Below are positions 33,140 to 41,727 of a DNA stretch of 64,000 nt, in pieces. A model generated the notes under the pieces. The model ran no database searches, was not told the origin of the DNA, and was given only the letters and a program-made list of their open reading frames with translations. Numbering within the stretch: the first letter of the stretch is position 1; each line of letters opens with the position of its first letter. The position numbers and the translations under genes were made by a program. This stretch comes from Azorhizobium caulinodans ORS 571 (lineage in GTDB: Bacteria; Pseudomonadota; Alphaproteobacteria; Rhizobiales; Xanthobacteraceae): assembly GCF_000010525.1 (NCBI RefSeq), contig NC_009937.1, positions 4,906,501 to 4,970,500 of the forward strand. The letters run 5' to 3'.

Positions 33140-33451
33140 TTACTTCTTCTCCAGCAGCAGCGCTCCCTGCTTCTGGACCATTTCCTTGATCTTGGTGCCG
33201 GCGAGGTGGAGCAGATAGGGCAGTTCCACCGCCAGATTCACCTGATCGTCCGCCACCTCGATCTTGCCGGAGGCCTGCTGGCCCATGGCGGCGATGCGGA
33301 AATCGAGGTTGGAGTCGACCCAGGTCTCTTCGAGGATCTGCACCTGATTGCCGAACTTCTCCCGCAGCAGGCTCGTGCCCTGCTGGAGGCGGCGCACGGC
33401 TTCCTCGCGGCCGAGCTTGTGGGGAACGGATACAGTCAGCGGCGGGGCCAT
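33140..33451 (-). CDS. Polyhydroxyalkanoic acid system family protein
   Basis: A 103-residue protein of the PHA-granule-associated family found beside PHA synthase genes in many alphaproteobacteria. Recognisable features are the N-terminal TVSVPHKLGREEAVRRLQQG, the central beta-strands WVDSNLDFRIAAMGQQASGK and the C-terminal LLHLAGTKIKEMVQKQGALLLEK. The fold resembles a small beta-sheet steroid/lipid-binding domain. No PHA synthase gene is in the window. A palindromic element separates it from gshB. Confidence 0.85.
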   Translation of the reverse strand: MAPPLTVSVPHKLGREEAVRRLQQGTSLLREKFGNQVQILEETWVDSNLDFRIAAMGQQASGKIEVADDQVNLAVELPYLLHLAGTKIKEMVQKQGALLLEKK

Positions 33452-33504
33452 GCGTGGTCCTTGTCTCTTGGCAATCGAAGGGCGCGTGCTCTTCCTTGAG
33501 TTTA

Positions 33505-33552
33505 GAGAGCGATTTACCGAGCGGATTGACTCAATCCGCTCGGATCGCGCTC
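33505..33552. repeat. Dispersed palindromic element, copy 3, at the gshB 3' end
   Basis: CCGAGCGGATTGA at 33517-33529 and TCAATCCGCTCGG at 33531-33543 are perfect 13-bp arms around one base; outer arms GAGAGCGAT/ATCGCGCTC pair with one mismatch. The element overlaps the gshB stop codon and probably terminates gshB. Confidence 0.75.
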
Positions 33553-34495
33553 AGGCGCGCCGCTTCTCCTCGATCTTGTCCCAGATCTGGGCGGCGATAT
33601 CGGGGCCGCCGAGGCGCTTGATGGCGCGCAGGCCCGTGGGCGAGGTGACGTTGATCTCGGTGAGATTGCCGTCGATCACGTCGATGCCCACGAAGATGAG
33701 GCCCATCTTGCGCAGGGAGGGGCCGATGCGGGCGCAGATTTCCTGCTCGCGGTCCGTGAGGTCCGTGGGCCGGGCCGCGCCGCCGCGCACCATGTTGGAG
33801 CGCAGGTCGCCCTCGCTCGGCACGCGGTTCACGGCACCCGCCGCCTCACCATCCACGAGGATGATGCGCTTGTCGCCGTGCTTCACCTCGGGGAGGAAGC
33901 GCTGGATCACCCAGGGCTCGCGGAAGGTGGTGGAGAACAGGTCGTAGAGCGAGCCGAAATTGAGGTCGCCCTCGGCCATGCGGAATACCGCCGCGCCGCC
34001 ATTGCCGTAGAGCGGCTTCATGACGACGTCCTTGAACTCCGCCCGGAACGCCTTGATCTCCTCAAGGTCGCGGGTGATGAGCGTCGGCGGCATCAGCTCG
34101 GGGAATTCGGTGACGAAGATCTTCTCCGGCGCGTTGCGCACATGGGCCGGATCATTCACCACCAGCGTCTTGGGGTGGATCCGCTCCAGAAGATGGGTGG
34201 TCGTGACATAGGCCATGTCGAACGGCGGGTCCTGCCGCAGCAGCACCACGTCATAGTCCGACAGCTTCACCCGGCGCTTCTCGCCAAGGGTGAAGTGCTT
34301 GCCGGCCTCGTCAGCGACCGTCAGATCCTCGACGGTGGCGAACACCGCTCCGTCGCGCATGGCGAGGCGGTCGGGCGTGTAGTGGACGAGGCGATGACCA
34401 CGGCGCTGGGCTTCCAGCAGCAGGGCAAAGGTGGAGTCGCCCGCAATGTTGATGTGGGCGATATGGTCCATCTGGACCGCAACCTGAAGGCTCAT
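33551..34495 (-). CDS. gshB: Glutathione synthetase
   Basis: ATP-grasp ligase joining gamma-glutamylcysteine and glycine. The 314-residue protein has the N-terminal [52 protein letters not shown], the ATP-grasp [15 protein letters not shown] (about residues 146-160) and metal-binding [21 protein letters not shown] at the C-terminus. gshA is not in the window. The stop codon sits inside a palindromic element that likely acts as terminator. Confidence 0.97.
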   Translation of the reverse strand: MSLQVAVQMDHIAHINIAGDSTFALLLEAQRRGHRLVHYTPDRLAMRDGAVFATVEDLTVADEAGKHFTLGEKRRVKLSDYDVVLLRQDPPFDMAYVTTTHLLERIHPKTLVVNDPAHVRNAPEKIFVTEFPELMPPTLITRDLEEIKAFRAEFKDVVMKPLYGNGGAAVFRMAEGDLNFGSLYDLFSTTFREPWVIQRFLPEVKHGDKRIILVDGEAAGAVNRVPSEGDLRSNMVRGGAARPTDLTDREQEICARIGPSLRKMGLIFVGIDVIDGNLTEINVTSPTGLRAIKRLGGPDIAAQIWDKIEEKRRA

Positions 34496-34604
34496 GAAAG
34501 GCTCCGGCGAAAGGCCCGGGCAGGGATGAACCCTATCTATAGGCCCGAGGCCCTGACCGCCAGAGCAGGGCGGCGCTTTGCAGCGCCCTGCCCCGCCGGA
34601 CGGC

Positions 34605-35246
34605 TCAACGCGCCTTCTTGATGCGCACCATCTTGAAGAAGCCCACCGGGAAGACCGGCGAGATGTCGATGACGCTCATGTCCGGGTGGGTAGCGGCCCA
34701 GTTGCGCAGGCGGCTCGCCTTGAAGGCGATGCTCCAGCCCACCTTCTTCATCATCGGCGCCAGCATGCTCTCCACATGCATGGTCGGCCCCGCATCCGCG
34801 CCAAGCTTGGAGGCGATGATGATCTCGCCGCCCGGCTTCAGCACCCGGCGCATCTCGTCGAGCGCCTTCTCCGGGTTGGGCACAAGCGTGATGACAAAGG
34901 GCACGGTGATGGCATCGAAGCGGGCATCGGGAAAGCCGAGCGCGCAGGCATCCATGGAGGCGAGCAGCCCCACATGGGAGAGCTTGCGGTCGACCTTCTT
35001 CTCCATCGCCTTTTCCAGCATGTCGAACGAGAGGTCGATGCCGGTCACCCGGCAGTGGGGGGGGTAATAAGGCAGGACGAGGCCAGTGCCGACGCCCACT
35101 TCCAGAATGTCCGAGCCGCAGGCGGCGGCGGCGGTCGCCGCCTTCCGCTGCGCATCGGCCAGCAGCTTCACATAGACCTTGTCATAGATGGGCGCCCATT
35201 TCGCATAGGCGCGCTTCTGCCCTTCAAGATCGTATTGAACCGCCAT
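34605..35246 (-). CDS. Rhodobacter-type PmtA-like phospholipid N-methyltransferase
   Basis: A 213-residue SAM-dependent methyltransferase resembling Rhodobacter-type PmtA, which methylates phosphatidylethanolamine towards phosphatidylcholine. Features are the N-terminal [20 protein letters not shown] motif, motif [17 protein letters not shown] (about residues 47-62), [11 protein letters not shown], and [17 protein letters not shown]. The start at 35246 has AAGG 7 bases upstream; an ATG at 35255 has none. A general class I methyltransferase remains possible. Lies upstream of gshB with a GC hairpin between them. Confidence 0.78.
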   Translation of the reverse strand: MAVQYDLEGQKRAYAKWAPIYDKVYVKLLADAQRKAATAAAACGSDILEVGVGTGLVLPYYPPHCRVTGIDLSFDMLEKAMEKKVDRKLSHVGLLASMDACALGFPDARFDAITVPFVITLVPNPEKALDEMRRVLKPGGEIIIASKLGADAGPTMHVESMLAPMMKKVGWSIAFKASRLRNWAATHPDMSVIDISPVFPVGFFKMVRIKKAR

Positions 35247-35352
35247 CCCGCACATCCTTCAGCTTTGCGGGGGCGACCGAAACCTGCCGGCCCGCCTCCA
35301 GCCACCCTTATAACCCCGGCAACCGCAGCCGGTTGCGATTCGATAGGTTCGC

Positions 35353-36525
35353 TTACGCCACCTGCGCGGCGGCCAGATGACGCCCGGCCCGTTCCGCACG
35401 CACGATGGTGCCCCCGCCGAGCAGGCGGGCGGCACCGGACGCAGCGTCATAGAAGACGCAAGCCTGTCCCGGCGCAACTCCCTCTTCGCCCGCCAGGAGC
35501 TCCACCGTCGGCGCACCGTCGGCGTCGCGCAGGAGGCGGGCCGGCGTCGGCGGGCGGGTGGAGCGCACCTTCACATAGATGTCCTGCTCCGCCGCGCAGG
35601 CGTCGAGCAGCGGCACGTCGCCCAGCCAGTTGATGTCCGTGAGGCCGATGGAGCGCACCGCCAGCGCCTCGCGCGGGCCGACGCGCACTTCGCGGCGCGC
35701 GGCGTCGATGGCGACCACATAGAGCGGCTCGGGCGTCGAGATACCGAGGCCCTTCCGCTGGCCGATGGTGTAATGCATCACGCCCCGGTGCCGGCCGAGC
35801 ACGCGCCCGTCCAGATGGACAATGTCGCCCGCCTCCCCCGCCTCGGGGCGCAGCCGCTCCACCACCTCGGCATAATCGCCGCCCGGCACGAAGCAGATAT
35901 CCTGGCTGTCCGGCTTGTCGGCCACCGGGAGGCCGAGTTCAGCCGCCAGCGCCCGCACGTCGCTCTTCCTCATGCCACCGAGCGGGAAGCGCAGCTTGGT
36001 GGCCTGCGCCTGTGTGGTGGCATAGAGGAAATAGCTTTGGTCGCGGTTCTCCTCCGCCGCGCGGAAGAGGCCGCGCCGGCCGTCGGGCAGCGCGCGGCTC
36101 GCCACATAATGGCCGGTGGCGAGGACGGAGGCGCCGAGGTCCTCGGCGGTGGCCAGCAGATCGCGGAACTTCACCGTGCGGTTACAGTCGACGCAGGGAA
36201 TGGGGGTGAAGCCGGCGGCATAGCTGTCCGCGAAGCGCTCGATGACCTCCTCGCGGAAGCGGCTTTCATAGTCGAGCACGTAATGGGGAATGCCGAGGCG
36301 GTCGGCGACGTCGCGGGCGTCGTAGATGTCCTGCCCGGCGCAGCAGGCGCCCTTGCGGCGCGCCGCCTCGCCCTGATCGTAGAGCTGGAGCGTCACGCCC
36401 ACCACGTCGAAGCCCGCCCGCGCCAGAAGCCCCGCGACCACCGAGGAATCCACGCCGCCCGACATGGCCACCACCACGCGGGTGGAGGCGGGATCGGTCC
36501 CGATGTCGGTGAGGTCAGGCAGCAC
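35353..36525 (-). CDS. mnmA: tRNA-specific 2-thiouridylase MnmA
   Basis: Adds sulphur to U34 of Lys, Glu and Gln tRNAs. The 390-residue enzyme has the PP-loop [16 protein letters not shown] (about residues 20-35), first catalytic Cys in [13 protein letters not shown] (about 113-125), the LATGHYV motif, the [13 protein letters not shown] region, and the second catalytic Cys in the C-terminal PGQACVFYD. Length and order are normal. About 120 bases downstream of a transglutaminase-like gene on the same strand. Confidence 0.97.
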   Translation of the reverse strand: MLPDLTDIGTDPASTRVVVAMSGGVDSSVVAGLLARAGFDVVGVTLQLYDQGEAARRKGACCAGQDIYDARDVADRLGIPHYVLDYESRFREEVIERFADSYAAGFTPIPCVDCNRTVKFRDLLATAEDLGASVLATGHYVASRALPDGRRGLFRAAEENRDQSYFLYATTQAQATKLRFPLGGMRKSDVRALAAELGLPVADKPDSQDICFVPGGDYAEVVERLRPEAGEAGDIVHLDGRVLGRHRGVMHYTIGQRKGLGISTPEPLYVVAIDAARREVRVGPREALAVRSIGLTDINWLGDVPLLDACAAEQDIYVKVRSTRPPTPARLLRDADGAPTVELLAGEEGVAPGQACVFYDAASGAARLLGGGTIVRAERAGRHLAAAQVA

Positions 36526-36646
36526 GATGGTTCATCTCTCGGTCACGGCGGCAGAGCGCTCCGGCGCTCCATGCCCGCTGTCAGGCGTGACTAATATAGA
36601 AAGGCAACCGTGCGGCGCAATTCAGACCACGCCGCCCACCTCTGCG

Positions 36647-37504
36647 TCAGGCGGTGACCTCCACCTCCACCTCCACCAGCATCTGGCGGAGCGCATCGGA
36701 GCGGCCCGCATAGGTGCCGGAGACCGGCGTCGTCTCCTCCATGGTACGGCCGGCGGCAACGCCCACCAGATTGTGCCCGCCCATGGTCCCGTGGGTGGGA
36801 TCAAACGCCACCCAGCCGGCACCGGGCAGAAACACCTCCACCCAGGCATGGGTCGAGGCCGTGCCCGGCGCGCTACCGCCCGGATTGGCGAGATAGCCCG
36901 AGACAAGCCGCGCGGCGAAACCAAGCGTGCGCACGGCTTCCGCGAACAGCACGGCGAAATCCCGGCAGGAGGCGATGCCCCGGTCGAGCGTATCCAGCGG
37001 CCCCTGCGTGCCACCTTGCGCGCGCACCTCATAGCGGGCGGACCGCTGCACGGCGGTGTTGATGTCCTGAAGAAGCGCGAGGGTGGGCACCGCCGGCCCC
37101 ATCACGATGGCCCCGACCCAGGCCGCGAGCCGGGCCTGCGGATCGAAATAGACCGGCAAGGCAAAAGGATCGGCCACCGTCCAATCGGGGCCGGAATAAG
37201 CGAAGGGATAGGTCTGGGCGAAGGGATCGAGCTGCGGCACGTCGCCGGGGGCGCCCACGAGCTTCAGTTCCGCGCGGCTTTCCACCACCAGCACGGGCGT
37301 CTCGCCCTCGAAGGCGGCCGTGGCCACGGCGTTTCCATAGACGTCGGTCGCCCAGGCGACCCGGCAATCGGGGGTGATGTCCAGCGTGAAGGCGAGCAAG
37401 CGATGCTCGCGGTCCTCCCGCGGACGCAGCATCAGCCGGTGGAGACCGAGCGCCACCGGCTGATGGTAGAAGTAACTGGTCCGATGGGAGATCCAGACGC
37501 GCAT
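36647..37504 (-). CDS. Transglutaminase-like cysteine peptidase-fold protein
   Basis: A 285-residue bacterial transglutaminase-like protein. The N-terminal beta-domain starts MRVWISHRTSYFYHQPVALG with HRLMLRPR, hallmarks of the bacterial Transglut N region. The catalytic core has GIASCRDFAVLFAEAVRTLG (Cys, about residue 175), ASTHAWVEVFLPGAGWVAFDPTHG (His and Asp, about 225-248). Probable protease or amidase activity on peptides; often found next to alpha-E/circularly permuted ATP-grasp genes, which are not present here. Start 37504 gives the family N-terminus. Confidence 0.88.
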   Translation of the reverse strand: MRVWISHRTSYFYHQPVALGLHRLMLRPREDREHRLLAFTLDITPDCRVAWATDVYGNAVATAAFEGETPVLVVESRAELKLVGAPGDVPQLDPFAQTYPFAYSGPDWTVADPFALPVYFDPQARLAAWVGAIVMGPAVPTLALLQDINTAVQRSARYEVRAQGGTQGPLDTLDRGIASCRDFAVLFAEAVRTLGFAARLVSGYLANPGGSAPGTASTHAWVEVFLPGAGWVAFDPTHGTMGGHNLVGVAAGRTMEETTPVSGTYAGRSDALRQMLVEVEVEVTA

Positions 37505-37587
37505 ACCACGCTCCATTCCGCCCATCGGCGCATGGCCAAGGCCCGGCTGTCAAACGCCGTGGACGCCGGGCCGTGTGCCGTGCCGGC

Positions 37588-39495
37588 TCAGGCGGTCGGC
37601 AGGCCGCGCTGCATTACCCGCATGAGGCGCTCGGCGAAGGCCTGCGGGTCGGAGGGCTGGTCGCCATCGAGCACGCGGGCCTGATCGAGCAGGAGGTGGG
37701 CGGCATCGGCGCGGAAGTTGCTGTCCGAGGCCCCATGCGCCGCCAGCGCCGCCACCAGCGGATGGCGCGGATTGATCTCCAGCACGGGCTTGGCCGCATC
37801 GCCGAGCCGGCCGGCACTCGCCAGCAGCTTCTCCAGCCGCCGGTCGATGCCGCTCTCCGGCGCCACGAGGCAGACGGCGGAGGTGGTGAGGCGGTCCGAG
37901 GCACGCACATCCGCCACCTGATCGCCCAGCGTCTCCTTCACGAAGGCGATGAAGTCGCCCGTATCCTTCGCCTCAGGCTCCGGCGTCTCCGCCTCATCCG
38001 ACTTCGGCAGCGGGATGAGGGAGAGGTCGGCGGCGCCCTGCGTCACCGATTTGAAGGGCTTGCCCTCATAATCGACGCCCGCCGTCACCCAGAAGCTGTC
38101 CACCTGATCGGGCAGCAGCAGCACCTCCACGCCACGGGCGCGGAAGCCTTCCAACTGCGGGGCATGTTCCACGCGGGCGAGGTCGCCGGTGATGTAATAG
38201 ATGGCGGTCTGGTTCTCCTTCAGGTCCGCCACATAGTCCTTGAGCGTGCGCCAGCCGGTATCGGCCGCCGTGCCGCTGGTGGTGGTCTTGAATCGCGCGA
38301 GGTTCAGGAGCTGGGCGCGCCGCTCGTAATCCTCGTACAGGCCTTCCTTCAGCACCGCGCCGAAATTGGACCAGATGCCCGCATAGGCCTCGGCATCGCT
38401 CTGGGCTAGCTTCTCCAGCTCGGTCAGCACGCGCCCGGTCACGCCCTTGCGGATGGCGGCGAGGATGGCGCTGTCCTGCAGCATCTCGCGCGACAGATTC
38501 AGCGGCAGGTCGGCGCTGTCCACGACGCCGCGCACGAAGCGCAGGTAGCGGGGGAGAAGCTCCGCGTCGTCGGTGATGAAGACGCGCTTCACATAGAGCT
38601 TCACCCGGCCGGTGCGCTCGGGCTCGAACAGGTCGAACGGCTTGGTGGAGGGCACGAAGACGAGGGCGGTGTATTCGTGCCGGCCCTCGGCGCGGAAATG
38701 GACCGTCAGCGCTGGCTGGTCGAACTGGCCGGCGACGGAGCGGTAGAAATCCGCATAGTCCTCGGCCGAAATGTCGCTCTTCGACTTGGTCCAGAGGGCG
38801 ACGCCATCGGCGATCTCCTCGGGCTCGGCGTCCAGCTTCTCGACGATATAGATCGGCACCGGCACGTGGCCGGACTGCTCCTTGACGATGCGCTCGATGC
38901 GGAAGCGGTCGGCATAGGCCTTGCCGTCCTCATTGAGGTGCAGCACAACGCGGGTGCCGCGGGCGGGCGCCTGCGCCACGTCGATCTCGCCGACCGTATA
39001 GGCGCCCTTGCCATCAGAAGACCAGATGTTGGCCGTATCGGCACCGGCGCGCCGGGAAATGACATCCACCTTCTCCGCGACCATGAAGGCGGAATAGAAG
39101 CCGACGCCGAACTGGCCGATGAGTTCGGCCTTCTCGCCGCCGGCGGCCGCCTCAATGCGCTCCATGAAGGCCTTGGTGCCGGAGCGGGCGATGGTGCCGA
39201 GCGCCTCGACCATCTCGTCGCGGCTCATGCCAATGCCATTGTCTTCCACGGTCAGGCGGCCGCCCTCGGCATCGATAGCCAGCGTGATGCGCGGGCGGGC
39301 GTCCTCGCCCAGTAGGGCCGGAGTGGTGATGGCCTCGTAACGCAGCTTCTCGCACGCATCGGCGGCGTTTGAGATCAGCTCGCGCAGGAACACGTCCTTG
39401 TCGGAATAGACCGAGTGCACCATCAGATGCAGGAGCTTGGCGACATCGGCCTCGAAGGTGCGGCTTTCGGGGGCGGCGGCTTCGGCGGTCGTCAT
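37588..39495 (-). CDS. htpG: Hsp90-family chaperone HtpG
   Basis: Cytoplasmic ATP-dependent chaperone of 635 residues. The N-terminal GHKL ATPase has FLRELISNAADACEKLRYEA (about residues 38-57), the LTVEDNGIGMSRDEMVEALG segment and GQFGVGFYSAFMVAEKV. The middle domain follows with NLSREMLQDS and the C-terminal dimerisation domain ends in VMQRGLPTA. Lacks the eukaryotic MEEVD tail, as expected. I see no CIRCE-type inverted repeat in the 260 bases upstream. Confidence 0.98.
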   Translation of the reverse strand: MTTAEAAAPESRTFEADVAKLLHLMVHSVYSDKDVFLRELISNAADACEKLRYEAITTPALLGEDARPRITLAIDAEGGRLTVEDNGIGMSRDEMVEALGTIARSGTKAFMERIEAAAGGEKAELIGQFGVGFYSAFMVAEKVDVISRRAGADTANIWSSDGKGAYTVGEIDVAQAPARGTRVVLHLNEDGKAYADRFRIERIVKEQSGHVPVPIYIVEKLDAEPEEIADGVALWTKSKSDISAEDYADFYRSVAGQFDQPALTVHFRAEGRHEYTALVFVPSTKPFDLFEPERTGRVKLYVKRVFITDDAELLPRYLRFVRGVVDSADLPLNLSREMLQDSAILAAIRKGVTGRVLTELEKLAQSDAEAYAGIWSNFGAVLKEGLYEDYERRAQLLNLARFKTTTSGTAADTGWRTLKDYVADLKENQTAIYYITGDLARVEHAPQLEGFRARGVEVLLLPDQVDSFWVTAGVDYEGKPFKSVTQGAADLSLIPLPKSDEAETPEPEAKDTGDFIAFVKETLGDQVADVRASDRLTTSAVCLVAPESGIDRRLEKLLASAGRLGDAAKPVLEINPRHPLVAALAAHGASDSNFRADAAHLLLDQARVLDGDQPSDPQAFAERLMRVMQRGLPTA

Positions 39496-39755
39496 GCGGG
39501 GTCCGTCTCACGTCTTGTCGAAGGAAGGGATTCGGGACCGGGCACGCGGCCCGGTAACCCGATGGCGCAGGAGATGGACCCGCGCGCCCGCCTTTTCAAG
39601 GCCCGCGCTTCGGCACAGGTTTGCCGCAATAACGCGGGCGCGGACATACCCGGTTACAAATTTCAGGACGACGGAAACGCCGCGGACACCGTTCGGTCCG
39701 AGGTCCGCCCCAATGCTCCGCTTTAGTCGCCGTCAGAACGAAAGCGGAGTTGGTG

Positions 39756-40355
39756 ATGCCCCCCTTCACGCGCCTGCCCCGGATGCCCCAGTCCCCCTCG
39801 ACCACCCCGGCCCTGAAGCGGATCGCCCTTCGCGCCGGCATCGGCCTCAGCCTCGGCATCGGCGCCCTCGCCGCCGGCCATCTGATGCCCCAGGAAACGC
39901 CGGCACCCGCCCGGACCATCGCTCTGGCCGATGCGCCGGCCTTCGATTTCGGGCCGCAGTTGCCGCCGAAGGCGCAGGTCGCGGCCGAGGCGCCCAAGCT
40001 TGCGGTTGCCACCGCGGAGCCCGCCGCGCCCTTGCCGACCGCGCGGCCGCGCGTCGTGAGCAGCAGCCCCAGCCGCTGGAGCACCGTGACCGGGGTGGAG
40101 CGCTACGATCGCTGCACCAGCGCCTGCGAAAGCCGAGATCCAGCGCTGACGGGCGCAAAGACCGCAGCCGTGGTGCTCGCCTCGGCGCCCGCGTCGTCGC
40201 CTGCGCCGCAAGCGGTCGCTGCCCCGCAAAAGCCGATGCTGTTCGGTTGGGTGGATGACGGCCGGCGCATGGTGAGCGGCGCCATCGACACCACGGCCGC
40301 CGCCGTCTCCACCGTGCAGGCGGCGGTGCTGGGCGCTATCACGCCGGAGCATTGA
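39756..40355 (+). CDS. Ala/Pro-rich hypothetical protein with N-terminal membrane helix
   Basis: Unrecognised 199-residue protein. A basic start is followed by one hydrophobic helix (IALRAGIGLSLGIGALAAGHL, about residues 22-42). The rest is low complexity, rich in Ala and Pro, with a Cys pair in RYDRCTSACESRD (about 117-129) and a C-terminal SGAIDTTAAAVSTVQAAVLG helix. GCGGAG lies 6 bases before the ATG. It is followed 3 bases later by a second small gene. Likely a periplasmic or membrane-anchored protein; no function can be named. Confidence 0.65.
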   Translation: MPPFTRLPRMPQSPSTTPALKRIALRAGIGLSLGIGALAAGHLMPQETPAPARTIALADAPAFDFGPQLPPKAQVAAEAPKLAVATAEPAAPLPTARPRVVSSSPSRWSTVTGVERYDRCTSACESRDPALTGAKTAAVVLASAPASSPAPQAVAAPQKPMLFGWVDDGRRMVSGAIDTTAAAVSTVQAAVLGAITPEH

Positions 40356-40358
40356 GGC

Positions 40359-40631
40359 ATGTCGCTCTCCATCGCGCGCGACACGCCCATGTGGCCCTTC
40401 ACCCGGCGCTTCAGCCATGACGACAGACCGGCGCGGGCCGATATGAGTGCCCATGACACGATTCCGGACGACCTGCGCGAGGAAGTCGCCGCCCTCGTCT
40501 ATGAGCGTTTCTTTCCGGACCTGATCTGGGGAGATGCCAGCACGAGCGGCCGGTCGTCGGCCTATGCCAGCGCGGACGCCATCCTGAGCGTGCTGGAGGC
40601 CCGCGGCCTCGTCCGACCCGAGCGGCGCTGA
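40359..40631 (+). CDS. Small hypothetical protein, 90 aa
   Basis: Starts 3 bases after the upstream stop, so cotranscribed. The 90-residue product has a basic N-terminus and a helical core DDLREEVAALVYERFFPDLIWGD followed by SSAYASADAILSVLEARGLVRPE. The coupled ATG gives the full length; a start at 40444 (MSAHD) would remove the basic part. No domain recognised. Confidence 0.6.
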   Translation: MSLSIARDTPMWPFTRRFSHDDRPARADMSAHDTIPDDLREEVAALVYERFFPDLIWGDASTSGRSSAYASADAILSVLEARGLVRPERR

Positions 40632-40653
40632 ACGCGCGCCAGACCATACAGAA

Positions 40654-40675
40654 ACGGCGGCCTTCCGGCCGCCGT
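40654..40675. terminator. Bidirectional hairpin
   Basis: ACGGCGGCC / GGCCGCCGT with loop TTCC, perfect 9-bp arms, between convergent small genes. No clear T tract. Confidence 0.55.
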
Positions 40676-40685
40676 CTGCCTGAGC

Positions 40686-40976
40686 TTATCGATAATAGCC
40701 CCAGCCGTAACCGGGAGCGCCCCGCATGGCGTTCCGCTCCCGCCACTCGTGGCGCTCGCGCCAGCCGTAATGGCGCGGCGGAGCGTGACGCGGCGCCACA
40801 TAGTGGCGATACTGATGACTGCGGGCCTGCGGACGATACGCCGGCGGGTGATGGGGCGCCCTGCGGTCGATGGTGATCTGGCGCCAGCTATCGGCCGAGG
40901 CCGTCGAGAGCGGCATCGCGATGAGAGGCGCCGAAAGGGTGGCCGCGGCAAGAAGGGCGGCAAAGGGCTTCATCAT
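40686..40976 (-). CDS. Secreted His/Arg/Tyr-rich small protein
   Basis: A 96-residue exported protein of unknown function. Signal peptide MMKPFAALLAAATLSAPLIA with likely cleavage near TASA. The mature part is strongly basic and aromatic (HHPPAYRPQARSHQYRHYVA, then HYGWRERHEWRERN), ending GYGWGYYR. Such compositions occur in Rhizobiales periplasmic proteins of no known role; metal or nucleic-acid binding could be guessed but nothing shows it. AGGAG lies 6 bases before the ATG at 40976; the open frame to 41096 has no signal peptide. Confidence 0.7.
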   Translation of the reverse strand: MMKPFAALLAAATLSAPLIAMPLSTASADSWRQITIDRRAPHHPPAYRPQARSHQYRHYVAPRHAPPRHYGWRERHEWRERNAMRGAPGYGWGYYR

Positions 40977-41204
40977 GGATGACTCCTGTCTTTCCGTCTT
41001 GCCTGAACAACCCCTTTCCTCAACATCCGGTTCCGCCCGAGCATTCCTCCACGCTTCGGATCGTGAGATTTCAAGGCATTTCACAGCCGTGACCAAGTTT
41101 TATGATGGCGTGACTGTGCGGCCTCGACGAGGCGCTTAACCACATCTTCCAGATCCCGGAACAAGACTGGAGCCCGTGCGCGGAAATGCACCGGGACGTG
41201 TTGG

Positions 41205-41717
41205 CTAATCCCTTTGCAGAAGGGCGATCAGGCCCTTGAGCAGGCTGAGCGGGGCAGGCGGGCAGCCGGGGATACGCAGATCGACCGGAATGACATTCTC
41301 CACCGCCCCGGCGCAGGCATAGCTCTGCGCGAACAGGCCACCGTCACAGGCGCAACTTCCGGCCGCGACCACCCATTTCGGGCCGGGCGTCGCCTCATAG
41401 GTCCGCACCAGCGCCTCCCGCATGTTGGTCGTCACCGGCCCCGTAACCAGCAGGACGTCCGCATGGCGGGGCGATGCGACGAAACGCAGACCGAAGCGCT
41501 CCAGATCGTAATAGGCGTTGGAGAGGGCATGGATTTCGAGTTCGCAGCCGTTGCAGGAGCCCGCATCCACCTGCCGGATGGCAAGACCGCGGCCGAGCCT
41601 GCGCCGCGCCGCCCCTTCGAGCTGCGCGCCGAAGGCCAGCAGCTCCGCATCATCCGCCGCCGGCGCCGGCTCGGTCAGCGGGCCTTTCAGCAGGGCATCG
41701 ATCAGGAGTGTCCGCAT
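41205..41717 (-). CDS. hyfI: NuoB/HyfI-like Fe-S subunit of a complex-I-related complex
   Basis: A 170-residue soluble electron-transfer subunit. The [4Fe-4S] ligands are intact and follow the small-subunit pattern: C55 and C58 in GSCNGCE, C122 in AAGSCACDGG and C152 in IPGCPP. It would carry the cluster next to the quinone-like cavity formed with the HyfG-like subunit. GAGG 7 bases upstream defines the start, 10 bases after the G-subunit stop. Equivalent to hyqI of Azorhizobium by order. Last gene of the operon. Confidence 0.9.
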   Translation of the reverse strand: MRTLLIDALLKGPLTEPAPAADDAELLAFGAQLEGAARRRLGRGLAIRQVDAGSCNGCELEIHALSNAYYDLERFGLRFVASPRHADVLLVTGPVTTNMREALVRTYEATPGPKWVVAAGSCACDGGLFAQSYACAGAVENVIPVDLRIPGCPPAPLSLLKGLIALLQRD

Positions 41718-41727
41718 CCGCGCCGCC

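Noticed and set aside
39496-39755. CIRCE or other heat-shock operator upstream of htpG
   Set aside because: No TTAGCACTC-type inverted repeat or clear sigma-32 boxes were seen.
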